A DNA stretch of 13,311 nt from Candidatus Cloacimonadota bacterium (lineage in GTDB: Bacteria > Cloacimonadota > Cloacimonadia > Cloacimonadales > TCS61): the NCBI GenBank assembly GCA_030626645.1, contig DAOUTP010000026.1, positions 1-13,311 of the forward strand, read 5' to 3'. Shown piece after piece: positions 1-5,795 of the stretch. The notes below the pieces were generated by a model. That model saw nothing but the letters and a program-made list of their open reading frames with translations. It was not told the DNA's origin and did not search any database. The position numbers and the translations under genes are program-made. Numbering within the stretch: position 1 is the first letter of the stretch; every line of letters starts with the position of its first letter.

Positions 1-141
1 TAATAAACAGCTCCACAACCAAGCAAGAAGACAAGCAAGAAGAGCCACGCCAGAGGCGGGCAAGCGTGGCAGCTGCCAAACATTAACCAACACTTGTACG
101 CCTTGGAGTATTCCGCTTCGCTCCATGTTGATTCGAATTGC
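1..141. repeat. Intergenic repeat region: 12-bp tandem duplication plus GC-rich hairpins
   Basis: No gene is visible here. The unit CAAGCAAGAAGA occurs twice head to tail (20-31 and 32-43). Next come two competing hairpins: GCCACGC (44-50) pairs with GCGTGGC (64-70), while CGCC (48-51) can instead pair with GGCG (55-58) around an AGA loop. A third, imperfect structure pairs CAACA (88-92) with TGTTG (126-130) and TGGAG (104-108) with CTCCA (121-125). The stretch is clearly richer in GC than the neighbouring genes. It lies just past the stop of the leftward helicase gene, so it could end or stabilise that transcript, but neither hairpin is followed by a clear T-tract on the minus strand. I read it as a dispersed intergenic repeat element of unknown family. 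Confidence 0.5.
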
Positions 142-1410
142 TCATTTCTTCTTTAAATACCTTGGCAAATTCGTTCTATTAAGTTTACTCTTTCTGTTTG
201 CAAAGAATTCTTGTTTTCGGCGTTGTTTCTCTTTTTCCCATTCCTTTTTTTCTTTCTGTGTCATAGCTTTGTCAGTTTGAGGAAAAGGATTTTCATTCAC
301 GATTTTTATTTTCAGTTTTATCAATTTTTCAATGTCTTTTATATAAGCATTTTCTTCCGGTTCACAAAGTGAAATCGCATTACCTTCTTCCCCTGCTCTA
401 CCGGATCTGCCAATCCTGTGAACATAAGTTTCAGCAATATTGGGAACATCAAAATTGATCACATATTTCAGTTTATCGATGTCGATACCTCTGGCAGCAA
501 TATCAGTTGCGACCAGCACTCTAAGCTCCCCGGCTTTAAATTGAGCTAAAGTTTTTTGCCGGTTATTTTGAGCTTTATCCCCATGGATAGCTGCCGCTTT
601 GATCTTAAATTTTTTAAGGTGACGGGCAATTTTATCGGCACCATGCTTGGTTCTGGAAAACAGCAAAGCCTGATCGATCTTGGAATTCTGAAGGATGTGA
701 ATCAGCAGATCTCTTTTATCTCTTTTATTGGTGTAATACAGATATTGCTGAATAGTTTCGGCAGTTGAGGAAATTGGGCTGACATCGATTTTTACTGGAT
801 TAATCAAAATTTTCCGTGAAAGTTTTACAATATTATCCGGCATAGTTGCAGAGAAAAACAGAGACTGGCGTTTGTGCGGCAGTTTGGCGATGATCTTGCG
901 AATATCGTTAATGAAACCCATATCAAGCATCCGGTCAGCTTCATCCAAAACGAAGTATTCAATGTCTTTCAAGTTGATAAATCCTTGATTCATCAAATCC
1001 AGAAGCCTGCCGGGAGTTGCCACGAGAATATCAACTCCGTTCCGAAGAGCCTTCGTTTGAGCACCTTGCTTAACACCACCAAAAACGACTGTGTTTTTAA
1101 GTCCGGTGAATTTTCCATAGGTCGAGAAACTGTTACCAATCTGAATCGCTAATTCACGAGTCGGAGTGATGACAAGTGCCAATATTTTACGCGAGTTTTT
1201 ATTCTGATGTCGATCCAGAAAGAGGTGCTGCAGAATTGGAATAGCAAAAGCTGCTGTTTTTCCTGTTCCGGTTTGAGCACTGCCCAATACATCATTTCTT
1301 TTCAGAATGAGTGGAATCGCTTTTTCCTGAATTGAAGTTGGTACCGTATAATTTTCTTTTTTTAAAGCCTTCAGAATTGGCTCAATAATTTCTAAATTTT
1401 CAAATTTCAT
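142..1410 (-). CDS. rhlE: DEAD-box ATP-dependent RNA helicase, RhlE-like
   Basis: ATP-driven RNA-unwinding enzyme of 422 residues, expected in the cytoplasm and used in ribosome assembly, RNA decay or cold adaptation. All family motifs are present: Q-motif glutamine 28, motif I AQTGTGKT (45-52), Ia PTRELA (83-88), GG (111-112), Ib TPGR (132-135), II DEAD (156-159), III SAT (188-190), V ATDIAARGID (301-310) and VI HRIGRSGR (331-338). The last 45 residues are a lysine/arginine-rich tail, typical of RhlE-type proteins, where it aids RNA binding. The ATG at 1410 follows an AGGA ribosome site about 4 nt upstream. The 88-nt gap to the upstream HAD gene holds no obvious terminator, so either read-through or an own promoter is possible. 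The family is certain; the exact subfamily (RhlE versus CsdA or SrmB) is inferred from the short core and simple basic tail. Confidence 0.95.
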   Translation of the reverse strand: MKFENLEIIEPILKALKKENYTVPTSIQEKAIPLILKRNDVLGSAQTGTGKTAAFAIPILQHLFLDRHQNKNSRKILALVITPTRELAIQIGNSFSTYGKFTGLKNTVVFGGVKQGAQTKALRNGVDILVATPGRLLDLMNQGFINLKDIEYFVLDEADRMLDMGFINDIRKIIAKLPHKRQSLFFSATMPDNIVKLSRKILINPVKIDVSPISSTAETIQQYLYYTNKRDKRDLLIHILQNSKIDQALLFSRTKHGADKIARHLKKFKIKAAAIHGDKAQNNRQKTLAQFKAGELRVLVATDIAARGIDIDKLKYVINFDVPNIAETYVHRIGRSGRAGEEGNAISLCEPEENAYIKDIEKLIKLKIKIVNENPFPQTDKAMTQKEKKEWEKEKQRRKQEFFANRKSKLNRTNLPRYLKKK

Positions 1411-1498
1411 ATTTTCCTAATTTTTTTTTTGATAAGATAGCTTTATAATCTCAATTAGCGATATTTCTTTTTTATAATTTACAAAACGTGTTACAGAA

Positions 1499-2164
1499 TT
1501 AAAGCTTGTCGCTTCTCAATTTCTTCAGAATTTTCCAGAAATCTTCTGCATAAAATTCAGCTTCTATTTTCAGGTTTTCAATATCATGTGTGTCATTATC
1601 ATCGAAAATAGCAAAAGCATCCATACCACCTTTATGGGCTGCAACAACTCCGTGTAATGTATCTTCGATCACGAGGCAATCTTTAGTATCAATCTTCAAT
1701 TCTTCAGCAGCTTTAAGGAAAATATCGGGATATGGTTTTCCTTTGATCTCTTCACATCCGGCAACGATGGAATCGAAATAATGCAGAACATTATTAGCTT
1801 TGAGAACTGTTTCTGCCAGATGTTTTGTATTACTGGTCCCGATGGCCATTTTCACATTTTGTTCATAAAGGGATTTAATCAATTCTTCTGCGCCAGAATT
1901 CAATCTGATCTCAGTTTTGTAATGCTGGGCAACCATTTCTGTCCATTCTGCTCCGATCTCTTCGATTGTGTCAGGAAGATTAAATTTATCTTTAAAATAC
2001 TGGCAAATTTCGTTGAAGCTGTTACCTTCCGGTACATCTTCAAATAAATCTGAAGGTACGGGAATATTCCTTTTCTCCAGGTATTCTATATCTACTTGCA
2101 GCCAGATACCCATCGAATCGATGAGCGTTCCATCCAGATCGAATATAACAGCTTTGTATTTCAT
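1499..2164 (-). CDS. HAD-superfamily phosphatase/phosphomutase, beta-phosphoglucomutase type
   Basis: Soluble hydrolase of 221 residues from the haloacid dehalogenase superfamily with an alpha-helical C1 cap. Motif I is DLDGTLIDS, with nucleophile Asp9 and acid/base Asp11. Motif II is GTSNT (109-113), the motif III lysine is Lys143 in GKPYPD, and motif IV is ED at 167-168. The GKPxPD and IEDTxxG spellings are those of the PGMB/GPP/DOG branch, whose members act on sugar phosphates, glycerol phosphate or phosphoglycolate. The substrate cannot be told from sequence. Despite the neighbouring phosphonate-type importer it does not look like phosphonoacetaldehyde hydrolase, which has DxAGT in motif I. 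It starts 30 nt after the phnE stop and is probably co-transcribed. The ribosome site is weak: the GGAG lies 13 nt before the ATG. Confidence 0.88.
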   Translation of the reverse strand: MKYKAVIFDLDGTLIDSMGIWLQVDIEYLEKRNIPVPSDLFEDVPEGNSFNEICQYFKDKFNLPDTIEEIGAEWTEMVAQHYKTEIRLNSGAEELIKSLYEQNVKMAIGTSNTKHLAETVLKANNVLHYFDSIVAGCEEIKGKPYPDIFLKAAEELKIDTKDCLVIEDTLHGVVAAHKGGMDAFAIFDDNDTHDIENLKIEAEFYAEDFWKILKKLRSDKL

Positions 2165-2194
2165 TTTTCTACTTATACTCCATGGTAAATCTTT

Positions 2195-3202
2195 TTACAT
2201 TCCCTGCAACTTCTCACGTACTTTCGCACTTACCATATCCATTATCCAGACAACTGCAGCAATTAGCCAGATAATCATTCCAACATTATGCCAGCGTAGA
2301 AGTTGCTGTTGCTGAAGAAGCAGAAGACCAATTCCACCGCCACCTACGAAACCGACGATCGTAGCCATGCGTACATTGATGTCCCATCTGTAAATAGTAA
2401 AAGCAAGAAACGGTGAAATGATTTGTGGAACGACTCCAAAAACCCAAATTTGAAGTGTGTTTGCCCCGGTTGCCTTTATTGCCTCTACAGGACCGGGATC
2501 AATATTTTCGATCTGCTCGGAATATAGTTTGATTAATGCTGCAATAGAATGTATCATTAGTGCCAACATACCGGCAAAAGGGCCGATTCCCACCCACACA
2601 CTGAAGATTATAGCCCATACGATAGCTTCTATTGAACGAAAGACAGTTGCAAAGGAACGAATTATAATATAAACTGTGTTTCCGATTAAAGTCTTTGGCA
2701 TCAGGTTGCGTGCGGCAAAAAAGCTGAGAAGAAATGCAAACGGTATGGCAAAGATCGTAGCAAGCAAAGCCAGATAGATAGTTTCTGCCAAAGCAGTTAA
2801 ACTCACTACTAAAAGATCAAGATTCGGGTCAAAGATACCGGACATAATTCCACCGGCATTTTTGAATTTCGTGAAGAATTTGTAGGGGTTGACTTCTACC
2901 AATATCCAACCAACTATAAATGTTATAAGTAATATCAATACAACTGTCCATCCCCAGAAAGTCTTATACCATTTATTATTTGTTCTTTTTGTGGGAAGAA
3001 ACACTTTTCTTCCAATGGAAATACCACAAATCATAACAATTACACTTACAACTGCGCCGTAGATAAGGATGTATAAACTGGGTATTGCCAATTCGAACCA
3101 ACGATTTAGTAAAAAGGAAATACATCCGGAAATATAGATCCATATAAGCAGATCAGTAAGAATTGCCTGAAAGTTAAATTTAAGTTTATTTGCTTTTTTC
3201 AT
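2195..3202 (-). CDS. phnE: Phosphonate-type ABC transporter permease PhnE
   Basis: Inner-membrane permease of 335 residues, partner of PhnC and PhnD. Residues about 130-325 form the binding-protein-dependent permease domain, with several hydrophobic helices and the cytoplasmic EAA coupling loop at 240-260 (EAIKATGANTLQ onward), which docks on the ATPase. A GFVGGGGIG turn (284-292) is typical of PhnE. The N-terminal 105 residues add three further hydrophobic segments (about 13-32, 39-62 and 84-103), so the protein is longer than common PhnE proteins of about 260-280 residues. Its ATG overlaps the phnC stop (ATGA), and its GGAGG ribosome site lies inside the last phnC codons (3213-3218), so translation is coupled. 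A QQQQ run (297-300) follows the glycine turn. The family is certain, but the transported molecule could be phosphonate, phosphite, phosphate ester or something else. Confidence 0.92.
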   Translation of the reverse strand: MKKANKLKFNFQAILTDLLIWIYISGCISFLLNRWFELAIPSLYILIYGAVVSVIVMICGISIGRKVFLPTKRTNNKWYKTFWGWTVVLILLITFIVGWILVEVNPYKFFTKFKNAGGIMSGIFDPNLDLLVVSLTALAETIYLALLATIFAIPFAFLLSFFAARNLMPKTLIGNTVYIIIRSFATVFRSIEAIVWAIIFSVWVGIGPFAGMLALMIHSIAALIKLYSEQIENIDPGPVEAIKATGANTLQIWVFGVVPQIISPFLAFTIYRWDINVRMATIVGFVGGGGIGLLLLQQQQLLRWHNVGMIIWLIAAVVWIMDMVSAKVREKLQGM

Positions 3203-3966
3203 CTGATCTCAACCTCCTCAGCATCTTCACCGTAAATTTCTTTGAATCTCTTTTTATCAATCTCCTTGGGAGTTCCATCAAAAACGATTTCACCATCTTT
3301 CAGACCAACTACTCGAGTACCATATTTCCTAGCCAGGCTGAGAAAATGAAGTGAACAAATAATTGTGATCTTATCCTTTTTATTTAATTCTCCCAGGTAT
3401 TTCATCACTGAATTTGCCGTGGCTGGATCAAGACTGGCGACTGGCTCATCTGCTAAAATAACTTTTGGGTTCTGCATTAATGCTCGGGCAATTGCTACTC
3501 GTTGCTGCTGTCCCCCACTCAGGTTCTTGATCTTTTTCTCTGCTAGATCTTTCAAGCCTACGCGCTGAAGGTTTTCCAAAGCAATTTCCACATCCGTTTT
3601 ATTTTTGGAAAAAGCTAGTGAATGCAGCAAAGAAGAATATCCTAATTTCCCTGTTAGAACATTAGTAAGCGAACTCAAGTTCTTTATCAGATTGAATTGC
3701 TGGAATATCATACCGATCTTTCGACGAATAAAACGAAGTTTTTGCCCTTTGGCTGCAATAACGTCTTCCCCATCGATTTGAATGTCACCAGATGTGGGTT
3801 CGATCAGTCGATTCAGACAGCGAAGAAGTGTAGTTTTACCGGATCCGGAAAGACCTAGAAGAATGCAGAATTCACCTTCTTTCACATTTAAATCAATGCC
3901 TTTAAGAGCATGTGTTCCTCCGGCATAAATTTTGTGCAGGTTTTTAATTTCAATGATATTTTTCAT
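3199..3966 (-). CDS. phnC: Phosphonate-type ABC transporter ATP-binding protein PhnC
   Basis: Cytoplasmic ATPase of 255 residues that powers the PhnCDE-type importer. Visible motifs are Walker A GLSGSGKT (38-45), Q-loop QQ (89-90), signature LSGGQQQR (149-156), Walker B VILADEP (169-175), D-loop SLD (178-180) and switch histidine 207. The length is normal for PhnC. The ATG at 3966 follows AAGGA about 5 nt upstream (complement of 3971-3975). It overlaps phnE by 4 nt. The cognate binding protein gene phnD lies upstream on the same strand, but about 890 bp away, separated by the transposase and palindrome array. Any transcript starting at phnD must run through that insert to reach phnC, unless a promoter lies in the 3967-4207 region. 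Confidence 0.95.
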   Translation of the reverse strand: MKNIIEIKNLHKIYAGGTHALKGIDLNVKEGEFCILLGLSGSGKTTLLRCLNRLIEPTSGDIQIDGEDVIAAKGQKLRFIRRKIGMIFQQFNLIKNLSSLTNVLTGKLGYSSLLHSLAFSKNKTDVEIALENLQRVGLKDLAEKKIKNLSGGQQQRVAIARALMQNPKVILADEPVASLDPATANSVMKYLGELNKKDKITIICSLHFLSLARKYGTRVVGLKDGEIVFDGTPKEIDKKRFKEIYGEDAEEVEIR

Positions 3967-3990
3967 TTATTCCTTATTATTCTATAATTA

Positions 3991-4007
3991 TGTTGGACTT
4001 TTTGTCC
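3991..4007. repeat. Degenerate TCC-type palindrome
   Basis: TGTTGGAC (3991-3998) matches the leader of the complete TCC-loop palindromes, and GGAC (3995-3998) pairs with GTCC (4004-4007) around a five-T loop. It is probably a decayed outer copy that marks the edge of the array, 25 bp from the phnC start codon. Confidence 0.4.
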
Positions 4008-4015
4008 TTCATGTT

Positions 4016-4038
4016 AGACTTCTCGTCCCGAGGAGTCC
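4016..4038. repeat. TCC-loop palindrome, copy A
   Basis: Imperfect hairpin with a ten-position stem (4016-4025 against 4029-4038) and a TCC loop at 4026-4028. There is one wobble pair (T4021-G4033) and the outermost position is mismatched. It is preceded by TGTT and followed by CATTTGTTTTTTT, features shared with copies at 4155 and 4810. Confidence 0.65.
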
Positions 4039-4051
4039 ATTTGTTTTTTTC

Positions 4052-4068
4052 CACATCGTCTCGATGTG
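4052..4068. repeat. TCT-loop palindrome
   Basis: Perfect 7-bp stem CACATCG/CGATGTG (4052-4058 and 4062-4068) with loop TCT at 4059-4061. It directly follows the T-tract of copy A, just as the TCT hairpin at 4191-4205 follows copy B, so the pair is a repeated two-hairpin module. Confidence 0.65.
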
Positions 4069-4081
4069 ATATTATCTGAAT

Positions 4082-4097
4082 CAGATTGGACAATCTG
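4082..4097. repeat. Perfect 7-bp palindrome with a tight GA loop
   Basis: CAGATTG (4082-4088) and CAATCTG (4091-4097) are exact inverted repeats separated by GA. On the opposite strand the apex reads TTGTCCAA, so it resembles the TCC-loop class in reverse orientation. The stem sequence is unrelated to the other copies. Confidence 0.5.
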
Positions 4098-4108
4098 GTA
4101 AAACATGT

Positions 4109-4131
4109 GGTTCAAGCGAGACAGTTGAACC
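4109..4131. repeat. AGA-loop palindrome, left copy
   Basis: GGTTCAA (4109-4115) pairs with TTGAACC (4125-4131). Two mismatches and one closing G-C pair lead to an AGA loop at 4119-4121. It is the counterpart of 4749-4771, and both are followed by AACATC. This forms the first part of the composite direct repeat flanking the transposase. Confidence 0.65.
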
Positions 4132-4154
4132 AACATCGAAAAAGACCCCATGTT

Positions 4155-4177
4155 GGACTCATCGTCCCGAGGAGTCC
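4155..4177. repeat. TCC-loop palindrome, copy B
   Basis: Ten-position stem (4155-4164 against 4168-4177) with a single A-G mismatch and loop TCC at 4165-4167. It is followed by CATTTG and eight T, giving a rightward terminator-like layout. An alternative, longer-range stem pairs CCAACAT (4130-4136) with ATGTTGG (4150-4156), so this hairpin and its neighbour compete for the same bases. Confidence 0.7.
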
Positions 4178-4190
4178 ATTTGTTTTTTTT

Positions 4191-4205
4191 GCATCGTCTC
4201 GATGC
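4191..4205. repeat. TCT-loop palindrome at the transposase stop codon
   Basis: Perfect 6-bp stem GCATCG/CGATGC with loop TCT at 4197-4199. It ends 2 nt beyond the transposase stop codon at 4208-4210, so it forms the immediate 3' end of that message, where the minus-strand RNA would show an AGA loop. Confidence 0.65.
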
Positions 4206-4207
4206 CA

Positions 4208-4705
4208 TCATTCAAACCTTGTAACATTCAATAATCTATTCACATTTGCTGATGAATATTTCCAATCTTCAGGATTATACACATATCCTTTTTTCACTGG
4301 ATTATCTTCCACATATTTAACCTTCTGGAAAAAGAAATCCTCAGATTGAATAAGTTCCGGAAAATTATTTTTACGCCAAATATGATAACCATCCTTAAAC
4401 TTGAAAATTTTCAAAACATTAGGTTCTGTTGATTGAATATTTTCCTTTAATTGATGAGATGTATAACTTTTGAAAGATCGCAAGAAATTAATAGAATCTT
4501 CAATTTGGAATATCAGATGAATGTGGTTTAACATAAAAACCCATGCATAAATTTTCAGATCATTGTTTTTCTGATAATACTGTAACGCTTTGAGTAAAAT
4601 TTCCCATCGATCATGTCTATCAAAAATATAATACCATTTCTGAATAGTTAAAGAAACGAAATAAATTTCACTTCTAAATTCCTGATTTATTCTCAGTGAT
4701 GGCAT
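4208..4705 (-). CDS. REP-associated tyrosine transposase (Y1, HUH family)
   Basis: Single-strand DNA transposase of 165 residues related to IS200/IS605 TnpA and, more closely, to the REP-associated group. The metal-binding HUH motif is His61-Ile62-His63 in the conserved string WVFMLNHIHLIF (55-66). Tyr131 in KYVEDNPVKKGYV (130-142) fits the catalytic tyrosine that covalently holds DNA. The closing DWKYSSA (147-153) is diagnostic for the REP-associated subgroup rather than classic IS200. The ATG at 4705 has a strong AAGGAG site 5 nt upstream (4711-4716). Small palindromes lie within 20 nt of both ends of the gene, as expected if they are its substrates. The gene is intact, with no frameshift or missing key residue. 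It lies on the same strand as phnD and phnC and is probably carried on their transcript. Whether it still moves DNA is unknown. Confidence 0.88.
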   Translation of the reverse strand: MPSLRINQEFRSEIYFVSLTIQKWYYIFDRHDRWEILLKALQYYQKNNDLKIYAWVFMLNHIHLIFQIEDSINFLRSFKSYTSHQLKENIQSTEPNVLKIFKFKDGYHIWRKNNFPELIQSEDFFFQKVKYVEDNPVKKGYVYNPEDWKYSSANVNRLLNVTRFE

Positions 4706-4722
4706 AATTACTCCTTTTTTCT

Positions 4723-4735
4723 GATCGAGACGATC
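4723..4735. repeat. AGA-loop mini-palindrome before the transposase ribosome site
   Basis: Perfect 5-bp stem GATCG/CGATC with loop AGA at 4728-4730, ending 6 nt before the AAGGAG ribosome site of the transposase. In the message this loop reads TCT (UCU), the complement of the AGA loop at the 3' end of the same message. Confidence 0.55.
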
Positions 4736-4748
4736 TTACAAAACTACA

Positions 4749-4771
4749 GGTTCAATCGAGACGGTTGAACC
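4749..4771. repeat. AGA-loop palindrome, right copy
   Basis: Ten-position stem (4749-4758 against 4762-4771) with one G-T wobble and loop AGA at 4759-4761. It is the cleanest copy of this class and matches 4109-4131, including the AACATC that follows. Confidence 0.7.
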
Positions 4772-4781
4772 AACATCTGTT

Positions 4782-4804
4782 GAACTTCTCATCCCAAGAA
4801 ACTT
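4782..4804. repeat. Degenerate TCC-loop palindrome
   Basis: Preceded by TGTT and containing the TCC loop at 4792-4794, like the intact copies, but only about five adjacent stem positions still pair. It is present only in the right-hand composite and looks like a decayed extra copy. Confidence 0.45.
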
Positions 4805-4809
4805 ATGTT

Positions 4810-4832
4810 GGACTCCTCGTCCCAAGGAATCC
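4810..4832. repeat. TCC-loop palindrome, copy C
   Basis: Ten-position stem (4810-4819 against 4823-4832) with two C-A mismatches and loop TCC at 4820-4822. It is followed by CATTTG and a run of eight T, as in copies A and B. It lies 25 bp past the phnD stop codon. Confidence 0.65.
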
Positions 4833-4856
4833 ATTTGTTTTTTTTGTTCCCCACTT

Positions 4857-5744
4857 TTAAAAAACATCTTCACCGATGGTTTTCATTGCTTCACGAACAC
4901 TGTCATAATCCTCATCAGATGCTCTAATGAAGTTATCAATTTCCAATAACCTTTTTAGAACCTCGTGATCTTCATCTTCATTTGCAAATTCCAGAAGAGC
5001 ATCAACGATCTTCTCTTTCATTTCCGCTGGAAAATCCTTACGGAAAGTAACTGTAGCATTGGGGATCCACTCTGTAAGACCAATTATCTTTATCTTTTCC
5101 ATTACATCCGGATAGGTCTCTATAACTGTGCTCCTTGCATCATGAGCATCTTCCTCGCCAACTGGCGTCCAGAAGGCACAACCTACAACAGCTTTCCCGC
5201 TATAAACAGCAAGAACTGCTTGAGGATGACCTCCGGCAAAGAAATATTTTCCCGGTTCTATACCTTTCTCGATAAGAAATGCAGAGGGATAAGTATATCC
5301 TGAAGTAGAAGCAGCATCTGTATATGCTATTGTTTTCCCATTAATATCTTCCAAATTATTTATTTGGCTTTCAGTGTGAGCGATAAATTGCCCACGATAT
5401 TTATCAAATCCCTTTCGAACAACAGTCAGAGCAACTTCCGCATAAAATTTCTGATTCGCCAGAATGTAAGCATAAGTAGCCAACCAGGCGATATCCGTTT
5501 CTTCGGTTCCCATAGCTTCTATTACGGCAGCATAGCTGGTGGGAACAGCAACATGGAAATAATATCCAGTTTTTTCCTGTATGATATCAGCAACTTCTTT
5601 TCCGCTGGTAATTATCTTATCAGCCTCGATAGAAGGGACAAAATACATCTTTATTGGATTTTTTTTAGTTCCTAATTCTGCCTGCTGTCCACATCCAAAT
5701 ATGATCAGGATTAAGAAAAGTAAAATTATTTTATTAAAATTCAT
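4857..5744 (-). CDS. phnD: Phosphonate-type ABC transporter substrate-binding lipoprotein PhnD
   Basis: Binding protein of 295 residues that captures substrate outside the inner membrane and delivers it to PhnE. I chose the ATG at 5744, not the in-frame TTG at 5795, because it gives a clean lipoprotein signal: a positively charged start, a hydrophobic stretch (6-16) and a lipobox-like IIFGC with Cys18 as the lipidation site. The extra upstream codons would instead encode a terminator-like hairpin. The mature part shows the Phosphonate-bd fold style: an early strand before KMYFVPS, the DIAWLATYAYI ligand loop, a second-lobe GKTIAYTDAASTSGYTYP region, then a C-terminal helical tail. Aspartate, serine, threonine and tyrosine residues in these loops suit an oxyanion ligand. 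The start codon has no good ribosome site at normal spacing; the nearest GGAGG is 16 nt upstream, inside the hairpin. Confidence 0.88.
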   Translation of the reverse strand: MNFNKIILLFLILIIFGCGQQAELGTKKNPIKMYFVPSIEADKIITSGKEVADIIQEKTGYYFHVAVPTSYAAVIEAMGTEETDIAWLATYAYILANQKFYAEVALTVVRKGFDKYRGQFIAHTESQINNLEDINGKTIAYTDAASTSGYTYPSAFLIEKGIEPGKYFFAGGHPQAVLAVYSGKAVVGCAFWTPVGEEDAHDARSTVIETYPDVMEKIKIIGLTEWIPNATVTFRKDFPAEMKEKIVDALLEFANEDEDHEVLKRLLEIDNFIRASDEDYDSVREAMKTIGEDVF

Positions 5745-5751
5745 TGAATTC

Positions 5752-5781
5752 AAAAAAACGCCTCCCTTGCGAGAGGCGTTT
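5752..5781 (-). terminator. Intrinsic terminator-like hairpin between symporter and phnD
   Basis: On the minus strand a 9-bp perfect stem, AAACGCCTC/GAGGCGTTT (complement of 5773-5781 and 5756-5764), encloses an 8-nt loop and runs into seven T (5752-5758). This is the standard layout of a Rho-independent terminator for the leftward symporter operon, whose stop codon is 15 nt upstream of the hairpin. Its T-tract ends only 7 nt before the phnD ATG, so it may also act as an attenuator for phnD. The 3' arm contains the only GGAGG near phnD. Confidence 0.75.
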
Positions 5782-5795
5782 AATATTATTACCAA

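Larger units (their letters stand above)
3991..4849. mobile_element. REP/RAYT-like cluster: Y1 transposase gene bracketed by palindrome arrays
   Basis: The transposase gene at 4208-4705 is flanked by two arrays of short imperfect palindromes (3991-4205 and 4723-4849). This matches known REP-associated tyrosine transposase loci, where a single-copy Y1 transposase sits among the repetitive extragenic palindromes it is thought to have spread. Here the hairpins carry either an AGA/TCT loop or a TCC loop. The segment 4109-4190 recurs as 4749-4849 in direct orientation, with one extra degenerate hairpin in the right copy. The cluster separates phnD from phnC. Its outer limits are uncertain: I used the first and last recognisable repeat bases, and no target-site duplication is evident. 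Confidence 0.7.

Noticed and set aside
1420..1432. Run of T between the helicase and HAD genes as a terminator
   Set aside because: The T-run is on the plus strand with no preceding stem, while both neighbouring genes are on the minus strand. It is more likely the A-rich leader of the helicase message.
1499..2164. HAD enzyme next to the phosphonate-type importer as phosphonoacetaldehyde hydrolase (PhnX)
   Set aside because: Motif I reads DLDGT instead of the DxAGT of PhnX, so it is better described as a beta-phosphoglucomutase-type enzyme of unknown substrate.
3991..4205. Palindrome array as a CRISPR array
   Set aside because: The units are self-complementary hairpins of two classes with irregular spacing, not identical direct repeats with uniform unique spacers, and no cas gene is present.
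5745..5795. Extended PhnD start at the TTG at 5795
   Set aside because: The extension would be encoded by a terminator-like hairpin and would bury the lipoprotein signal. The ATG at 5744 puts the signal peptide at the N-terminus.
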